Shown: piece after piece, positions 57,483 through 64,000 of the stretch | How the letters are laid out: each line of letters starts with the position of its first letter | Numbering within the stretch: the first letter of the stretch is position 1 | Assembly: GCF_028640845.1 (NCBI RefSeq) | Contig: NC_080546.1 | Location: forward strand, 31,269,020 to 31,333,019 | Length of the DNA: 64,000 nt | From: Ahaetulla prasina | Taxonomy: Eukaryota; Chordata; Lepidosauria; Squamata; Colubridae | Direction of reading: 5' to 3' | Notes under the pieces: model-generated | The model's database searches: none | Told to the model about the DNA's origin: nothing | Seen by the model: only the letters and a program-made list of their open reading frames with translations | Program-made: the position numbers and the translations under genes

Positions 57483-58315
57483 CCTCTCAGTCCGGCTCTT
57501 GCAGCCCCTTCGGCGCTTCCGAGGAAGGAGAGAGGACGGCGGAGGGAAGGTGGATTCAAAGCAAAGGGGGAGGCGGTCAGGACGGAAGATGGGAGGGCAA
57601 AAGCGCTTCTTCTTCTTCTTCTTCTCCTCCTCCTCCTCCGCCTCCTCTTTTCCTCCGGGCGAGTCTCCTCAGTCACGCTCCTTCTTGGCAGCTTCTTGAG
57701 ACTTTCCGGCTGGCTTGTTTGTTTGGGAGGTGAGCCGGAGGGGAGGCGGAGGCGGGCTTCTCCGCGAACTTCCCTCTCTCTCTCGACGCTCAAGCTTCGG
57801 GGGTCTCTCTGGCTACGGAAAAGCCACACCATCCAAAATGGAAACCTGGAGCCGCCGAGAAAAGACTGGCGCTTACGCGGGGGGTGGGGAAGCAGAAGCT
57901 CCCGGGCGGATTTAACAGCAGGGAACGGGACCAAGCAGAGGCGGGGGAGGATGACAGCCTTGCCCCTTGCGGCTCGGGCAACCTCCGATGCCGCCCCCTG
58001 GCAAGACCGCCTCTTTCAGCCGGGAGTCCCCCGAAGCGCCCCTTTCCCGAGGGCTGCCTGCTTCGCCAGCGGCGCCTCCGGGGACTCTCGCGCTCCAGGC
58101 GAGGCCAGGCGAGGCCAGGCGAGGCAAGGAAAGCCCGATCGGCAGCTTGTCCTTCCTTCCTCCCTTCTCTTTCCCTCTCCAAGCAAGCCGTCGCCTTGGC
58201 GGGTCCGGCGGCCGCTTCCTCTCCTTTCTCTCTATACCACACCTCCCTCTAGCGACGGGTGGACGAGGCCCGCTTGCCGGGTTGCAAGAGAGCGGAGCGA
58301 AGCTAAGCAGCCGCC
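57483..58315 (-). other. CAMK2D: CAMK2D 5' untranslated leader (inferred extent)
   Basis: Extent inferred from a start about 30 bp after the TATA box. GC-rich. Contains a (GAA)n/(GGA)n tract (57655-57607 on the minus strand), a 3x GAGGCCAGGC tandem (58097-58126) and a single upstream ATG. The length of about 830 nt assumes no extra 5' exon. Confidence 0.55.
57607..57655. repeat. (TTC)n(TCC)n trinucleotide tract in the 5' leader
   Basis: CTTCTTCTTCTTCTTCTCC then TCCTCCTCCTCCGCCTCCTC; purine-rich GGA/GAA on the mRNA strand. Confidence 0.93.
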
Positions 58316-58342
58316 GATCTTCCCGGCTTTCCCTTTGAGGCT

Positions 58343-58350
58343 CTTATATA
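58343..58350 (-). promoter_or_regulatory. CAMK2D: TATA box of CAMK2D
   Basis: On the minus strand GGTATATAAGAGCC, a consensus TATATAAG box within the CpG island, upstream of exon 1 and pointing toward it. It predicts transcription start near 58315. A CCAAT box (58532-58528) and a GC box (58661-58653) lie about 180 and 310 bp further upstream. Confidence 0.65.
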
Positions 58351-58900
58351 CCGACTGCGGAATCTAGCGTCCTATAGGTTTTTTTGTGGCGAGTTCCATG
58401 AGCGCCCCCTCCCTCCCCGATTCTTTGTTCCAAGGCGTGTGAATGAGTGACCGTGTGAACGCTTTTCCCAAGGAAAGACTTGGCAATAGCTAAGGTAGGA
58501 AGAACGCCGGGCCACGGCTTCTTTTGCATTGGCTGCCTCTACCGCAGGGCTTCGGCTTTAGAAACGACTTTCAGCCCCAATCGGCCGGCTTTTACAAGCA
58601 CCCGATCCCAAAGCAGGTTCCACCACTCCCCAGGCGGTAGGAGGGAAAGCGTCCCCGCCCCGTTCTCGCTCCCTCGCCTCCGCGTTCCATTCCTCGGCGT
58701 CACAATCGACGCCAGGCCTCGTGCGCGCCATCCGGCCACTCTCCGCTTCGAAAGCAAAAAAAAAAAAAAAAAAGGGGAGGAGAGGAAAAGAGAGCGCCGC
58801 TCCTCCGGTTCTCGCGAGACAGCCCAGCCTATTTTTATGGGGAGCGGTGGGAGGGGGTGGCTTGAGCTGGGTATGGCGAGGAAGGAGGATGCGCGGCTGG

Positions 58901-60009
58901 AGGCGAGCTTGGTTACCTGGACGCTGCATTTTTTTATTTTTTAAATTGGAAGTCTTGATTTTTTTTAAAAAAAAAAATAATAAGTTCTGCATTATGCTTT
59001 CATAGGCATAAGAGCGGGTCGGGATAAGCACATAGTCGGCATGCTACATTTTTACACGCGGGGAAAGCCTCCCACTCGAAAGGATTCCGAGTCACGTCCT
59101 TAAAAGCTTAGATTAGAAGGCTGTGATGATCCCGGTACTGTACGATTTTAGAGGCAACACGGTAAAAGCCCTGCGCATAATCCGTGCAAACGAGGGGGCA
59201 GATAAATTGTGGGCGATACACCCCGCTGAAGTCCATGAAAGCAAAGGACAAAGCGGGATTGGAACAAAGATCGGGGGATTCCAGTTCCCTTCCGTTTGCC
59301 TATAGATGAGATTTGGACTCCTACACCATTATCTATTGGTCAGCTCCCTTTAAGATCCTGTAATGCTTTTCGGAGTTGCAATGTCTGCTCTTCGTTGTGG
59401 AAGCGGAGCCACTAGTCGAAGGTATTCCACACGAGAAATTCCCACAGAAATTCCTCAGCCTCGCCCAATTCATCCATCCTCTTTCCAACTGACGCTAATA
59501 TTTTTGAATAAGGAACAGGCTGCTGGGCTTACTTAATTTGGAATTGCCTTTGAGTGATTGACTAACTGGAGCTAATTATGATTTTAAAAAAATATACTAG
59601 AAACCCAAATCCTCCGTTTGTATCTCAGTGCAGCTTGCAGGTTTCATTCCTGTCGGGGGTGGTGGTGCATATTTTCATGAATTATGGTAACTCTTCCTTC
59701 TGGCACTGAAGTCATGTTTCCAGAAGCCTTTCAATTGATAACAAAACAAGATCTTCTTAAATTTTAAAAAAAAAACCCTACTCTTTAGATTCTACACATG
59801 GGTTCAAATAAGCCAATGAGGTCAAGCTTACAGATATCAAGGGAAGGAACATTTTATTTACAGAAACAGACAAAAATAATACCAATAAATATGAAATTAT
59901 AAGAAAACTTCCATTTCAGCACAGTGTACTGTAACTTTGTTTCAAGCTGTGTGTACATTTTATACAGAACTTATTTTTAGAATGTAATGATGATAGAATG
60001 AATGCATTG
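58901..60009. other. 5' flanking DNA of CAMK2D
   Basis: Drops from GC-rich to AT-rich. Contains A/T homopolymers (58969-58978, 59765-59773; an A18 run lies just before at 58757-58774). No gene or repeat family recognised. Confidence 0.5.
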
Positions 60010-60772
60010 AGAATAGAACAGAACAGAACAGAATAGAATAGAATAGAATTTTTTATTAGCCAAGTGTGATTGGACACATAAGGAATTTGTCTTGGTGCAT
60101 ATGCTCCCTTGTGTACGTAAAAGATATGTTCATCAAGAATTCTAAGGTACAACACTTAATGATAGTCATAGGGTACAAATAAGCGATCAGGAAACAATAT
60201 CAATATAAATCATAAGGATACAAGCAACAAAGTTACAGTCCTACAGTCATAAGTGGAAGGAGATGGGTGGTGGAAACAATGACAAGATTAATAGTAGTGC
60301 AGATTTAGTAACTAGTTTGATAGTGTTGAGGGAAATGTTTGTTTAGAAGAGTGATGGCATTCAGGAAAAAACTGTTCTTGTGTCTAGTTCTGATGTGCAG
60401 TGCTCTGTAGCTTCATTTTGAGGGTAGGAATTGAAACAGTTTATGTCCAGGATGCGAGGGGTCTGTAAATATTTTCACAGTGGTCTTTTTGACTTGTGCA
60501 GTATATATATGGAAGGCAGGTTGGTCGCAATTGTTTTTTTCTGCAGTTCTAATTATCCTCTGAAGTCTGTGTCTTTCTTGTTGGGTTGCAGAACCAAACC
60601 AGACAGTTACAGAGGTGCAGATGACAAACTCAATAATTCCTCTTATCAGCAACTCCTTGGGCAGTTTGAGCTTTCTCAGTTGGCTCAGAAAGAACATTCT
60701 TTGTTGTCCTTTTTTGATGATGTTTTCGATGTTAGCTGTCCATTTTAGATCTTGCGATATGGTAGAACCTCA
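60010..60772 (-). mobile_element. L3 LINE, 5'-truncated, minus strand, copy 5
   Basis: The plus strand starts with a GAATA/GAACA tail (60010-60050), then TTATTAGCCAAGTGTGATTG and the reversed 3' UTR and RT C-terminus. A 94-codon minus frame (60697-60413) reads MFFLSQLRKLKLPKELLI, VWFGSATQQERHRLQRIIRT and VKIFTDPSHPGHKLFQFLPS. The frame is broken. The tail mixes AATAG and ACAGA-type units. Confidence 0.9.
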
Positions 60773-62700
60773 AATTATGAGACTAATCATCAACTTAATG
60801 ATAATTTTAGGGCTTGTATGAGGCATTGTTTAATATTGTGGTAAATTCTATGTGTGCTTATAATTAAAATATAGGAAAATAAAATATTGCAAACCATTAA
60901 GCTACTGCCTTATTTGTACAGCCTTAAATGGCCATGACTTTTGAATAATTTGTCTTAATTGGCAAAGGACATTCAGACTTATTATAATTTTATTTTGCAT
61001 TTATGTTCTGTCTCCTCTTAGTCATTAGTACAAATGATTACCAAAGGGAAGACACAATCCATAAATGTTCAGAAAGGAAAGCTTTGCCAGGAATGTTTTT
61101 AGAAACATTTACCAGATTAAAGTTGTTAAAACACATTTGCTAGATCTTGTTTTTATTGTTGAATGGATCCAGCCAACATCAGAGAGTTAAGAGAATTTCA
61201 ATGAAGTGTCTGATCATTAGTAGGTATGTGCAGTGTAAACAAAAACATTTAAAAACGGTAGAAAAAATATAAATGAGAAATACGGTTACAAAAAATAACC
61301 ATACATAAAATGTTTAAATGCAATGAAGTCGCCAAAATCCTGAGAAGTAAGTTGCTTGCAATAGTTGTGGAATGAAATACTTTCTCCTGAAAGACCTGTT
61401 CTCTTAGCTGAGGATGGCAGTAGAATGTAATGTGAATGAGATGAAATGCTTTGAAATGTCTCAAAGAAATTTAGGCACTGGGTAAGTGAGAAGCATTTTA
61501 AATGCCTCCTCAGTGGCCTCACATCTTTACTTCTCATTGTAGTCTAAAATGAAACAATATAATTGTAATCATAATTCAGTGTTGACTACTAAAATGCAAT
61601 GCTGCAAATAACCCCAGTTCTTAGAATACTATAATTAAAACATCAGATTTTAAAGTATGTATCCAGAATGAATCCCTCCAAAGTAAAGATTTGTATATTT
61701 ATGTGTTTTATAACTAAGCACCAAAATTTTATCTCTAGGCTTTATTTTTATAAAGTTCTATTAAAGAGACTTGTGTCTGCAAATATAACTGCAATCTAAA
61801 TTTGTATAGCCCTAAAAGTCATGTCAACATACAATAGATTTCAAGGGCACTAAATTACAGAAATTACCAGTTTGATGGCATAGGTTTTTAAAAAATCCTT
61901 TAACTTTTATTGCTGGTTATCTCTGGGATTAACAATTATTTATTAATTTATTGCTTGTTATTGCTTGGATTAACAACTTTGATATTTATGGCGATATTTA
62001 CAAATGATTTGTGAATATTATCCTATAATAAGTTTATGACTTTTAGGAAGTTTCTTGTCCTTTATGTAGCATCATAAATTCTGGCATTGATCAACATGTC
62101 AAAGAAGTGGGTGGCTGTATTAAATCATCATCATCACTTTCCAGGGTAAATTTGTACAATTGGGAATGTCAATTAGCATATGGCAATGTTCATAAATATT
62201 TTCCTAATGTGTTGAACCTCATAATTATATATCAAAAAAATAATTTTAGATCCAAATTTATCTCCTTTAAAATAGGAAGTCATTAGATTTTATTTTTGTT
62301 TCATTGTTCTAGCTTTATCAATTTCAGATAAGCATGTGCTGTATGGCAGTGGCCGTAGGTTGAGTTTTAGGCTAATTTACACTTGCTACTAATGCCATAA
62401 TTGTAACCTACATATCTGGTTGAAAATATTGGAGAAAGGGATGCAATTACTATGTTAGTAGTACATACAATCCTGGGGATTGGTCAACATTTAGATCACC
62501 ATTGACATCTCTCTGTAAAGCTAAGAATCTCATTTTCTGAAGTTAATCCAGGTTTTATAATATCAAAATAAAATAAAACTAAAATAAACGCTGAAGTATC
62601 ACTTGTTAACATGTATGCATAACTTTTCATTGGGAATCCAGGCAAATCCTAAAGGAGGCTCCAAATACAGGGAGCTTGAAGAGAAAAACATCTAACAGAT
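60773..62700. other. Upstream AT-rich DNA, nothing recognised
   Basis: No repeat signature, exon or RNA recognised. Confidence 0.5.
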
Positions 62701-62928
62701 AATAGCAATAGCACTTAGACTTATATACCGCTTTATAGTGCTTCACAGCCCTCTCTAAGCAATTTACAGAGTCAATTTACAGACTGCCTCAACAATCTGG
62801 GTCCTCATTTTACCAATCTCGGAAGGATGGAAGGCTGAGTCAACCTTGAGCCAGTGAGAATTGAACTGCTGGCAGCCAACAAAATTAGCCTGAAATACTG
62901 CATTGTAACCACTGCACCACCACGGCTC
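62701..62928 (-). mobile_element. tRNA-derived squamate SINE, family B, copy 4
   Basis: Plus strand aatagcaatagcacttagac ... ctgcaccaccacggctc; minus-strand A box GAGCCGTGGTGGTGCAGTGG, B-box region GCAGTTCAATTCTC. A short duplication of tttacagagtcaatttacag sits at 62762-62781. Confidence 0.86.
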
Positions 62929-63287
62929 TTCCATAAAGATGGAATTGGGTCTGCCAGAAGTTGACTTGTTCTCAAATGCAAACAATAGACAGTTATCTGT
63001 GGAGTCAGGTAGCAGTGGATAATGCATGATGATGTCATCACACAAACAAGCTTTCATCAAACATCATTATATCATACAGAAATATGGCCTGATTTATGAC
63101 TTTGATGCACGTGGTATTTTAACATTGTGGCTTGTAGAGAATTATGCACAAACCCAATGTTATATCTTCCAGAACAGCAGAACAGAGGTCCTATGTGCTC
63201 CATCATATCTATATCCTTAGCCCAATGTTCACATTGCCACTGATCATAATAGTATCAAGGCTTGATAAAGCAGCCATGAGTCTAGAT

Positions 63288-63933
63288 CAGGGGTGTCAAA
63301 CTCAAGGCCCGTGGGCCAGATCCAACCCACGGGGTGCTTAGATCTGGTCCATGGGGCTGCCCTGGAAACAGCAAAGGACTGGCCCGCGGTGCCTCTGCCA
63401 GCAAAAATAGAGCTCAGGAGGATCCCGTGCAGCACTCCCAGACTCTGTTTTTGCTGGCAGAGGGCTAGTAAAACAAACTAAAAACAAAGCAAAAGGAGAA
63501 ATGTTTCCCCTTTTGTATTTGAGCATGCAAGAAGGGACAGGAAAGAAGAAAGGAAAAGAGGAAAGACAAAGAAAAAGAAGGAAAGGTGGGAAGAAAACAA
63601 GGAAGGAAAAATAAGGAAAGGGGAAGGAAGAAGAAAGGATAATGAGGGAAGGAAAAAAGAAGGAAAGGTGGGAAGAAAACAAGGAAGGAAAAATAAGGAA
63701 AGGGGAAGGAAGAAGAAAGGATAATGAGGGAAGGAAAAAAGAAGGAAGGAAGGAGATAATGAGACAGAGAGAGGGTCTAAAGGAAGTCCTGCCTTAGTAC
63801 TCGGCTACCATAGGTGCCCCCGACATGAGTGACGTCGAGTTGGCCATGCCCATCGTGGCCACAGCCACCATAGCCACAATCCCCCAAACTCAATCCTGAT
63901 GCAAACTCAATGAAATTGAGTTTGACATCCCTG
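63288..63933. mobile_element. hAT MITE, CAGGGGTGTCAAAC family, copy enlarged by a purine satellite
   Basis: 646 bp with ends CAGGGGTGTCAAACTC and GAGTTTGACATCCCTG, TSD gtctagat (63280-63287) and gtttagat (63934-63941), 7/8. Outer parts match copy 1 (gccagcaaaaatagagctca). About 290 bp of GGAA/AAGG-rich DNA sits in the middle. Confidence 0.92.
63580..63743. repeat. Two identical 82-bp polypurine units
   Basis: The unit beginning GGAAAGGTGGGAAGAAAAC at 63580 repeats exactly at 63662 with no mismatch seen; both are almost pure purine. Flanking purine-rich DNA spans about 63481-63775. Confidence 0.93.
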
Positions 63934-64000
63934 GTTTAGATTATCTGGATAGCATTCCTCCTAGAGACTTATTCTCCAAAAAGATGTGCAGGACATTCTG

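Larger units (their letters stand above)
57344..57832 (-). other. Upstream ORF overlapping the CAMK2D start codon
   Basis: The only ATG I find on the minus strand between the TATA box and the CAMK2D start (ATG at 57832-57830, context TGGATGG). It opens a frame of about 162 codons in another phase, containing an arginine run from the GAA/GGA repeat. If unspliced it would run past the kinase start at 57482 to 57344; splicing at 57417 would change its end. It may reduce initiation at the kinase ATG. The peptide itself has no known domain. Confidence 0.5.
56460..58900. promoter_or_regulatory. CAMK2D: CpG-rich island over the CAMK2D start
   Basis: Sustained GC- and CpG-rich sequence, in sharp contrast to the AT-rich flanks, centred on exon 1. 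It contains many CG dinucleotides, GC-box-like CCCCGCCCC (58653-58661) and CCAAT (minus; 58532-58528). The long open frames here on both strands reflect scarcity of AT-rich stop codons, not genes. Confidence 0.85.

Noticed and set aside
57344..57934. 196-codon minus frame with poly-Arg
   Set aside because: Begins at a non-ATG codon and lies in the CAMK2D leader in the wrong phase. Only its internal ATG at 57832 is kept, as an upstream ORF.
57279..58367. 362-codon plus-strand open frame across the CpG island
   Set aside because: Composition is a by-product of GC-rich DNA and trinucleotide runs (poly-Leu from CTT/CTC). It is antisense to CAMK2D exon 1, with no domain.
58957..59010. Processed-gene poly(A) tail
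   Set aside because: T and A homopolymers near the island edge without any upstream gene-like sequence.
59123..59305. 60-codon plus frame upstream of CAMK2D
   Set aside because: Short, no motif, no splice context or start context that stands out.

Overview
The window looks like a snake (squamate) nuclear genome. Three things support this. There is an exon pair from a vertebrate CaMKII gene. The mobile elements include BovB, CR1, L2-like and CR1-L3 ('Snake1'-type) LINEs, squamate tRNA-derived SINEs, a 5S-derived SINE, hAT and TA-dinucleotide MITEs, a Helitron and solo LTRs. Finally, the L3 LINE 3' tails run into (ATTCT)n = (AATAG)n microsatellites, a pattern I recall being described for snakes. 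Species cannot be fixed from the sequence alone.

Only one host gene is supported: the 5' end of CAMK2D (calcium/calmodulin-dependent kinase II delta) on the minus strand. Coding exon 1 is at 57482-57418 and exon 2 at 55996-55902. Both have canonical splice sites, and they join in frame to encode the kinase N-terminus through the glycine-rich loop and the catalytic lysine. A CpG-rich zone (about 56.5-58.9 kb) surrounds exon 1. On the minus strand it holds a TATA box at 58350-58343, with CCAAT and GC boxes further upstream. Everything left of 55.9 kb is read as CAMK2D intron 2, since no exon 3 was found. Everything right of about 58.4 kb is 5' flanking DNA.

Intron 2 (1-55.9 kb) is a mosaic of transposable elements separated by AT-rich DNA in which I see nothing. 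Main items from left to right: a hAT element (0.8-1.35 kb); a TA-MITE with telomere-like inner repeats (2 kb); a tRNA-SINE with 11/12 TSD (3.5 kb); a solo LTR (5.1-5.7 kb); a 3.1-kb L3 LINE with an open reverse-transcriptase frame (6.6-9.7 kb); hAT MITEs; BovB (13.7 kb); a 617-bp Helitron (14.6-15.2 kb); a second L3 copy with an (ATTCT)n tail (20.4-21.4 kb); several copies of a roughly 390-bp TA-flanked MITE; a solo LTR nested in one of these MITEs (33.4-34.4 kb); a hAT nested in a decayed BovB (36.8-38.0 kb); a CR1 (38.9 kb); two long-palindrome elements (36.1 and 40.6 kb); a GC-rich L2-like LINE (41.4-42.9 kb); a 5S-derived SINE (49.3 kb); and more MITEs, CR1 and SINEs to 52.1 kb. The last 3.8 kb before exon 2 has no recognisable full-length element. 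Upstream of the gene lie another L3 fragment (60.0-60.8 kb, minus), a SINE (62.8 kb) and a hAT element expanded by a purine satellite (63.3-63.9 kb).

I found no undescribed enzymatic or defence system. The most informative content is structural: repeated L3-linked microsatellite tails, nested insertions with readable target-site duplications, and the promoter and 5' leader of CAMK2D.
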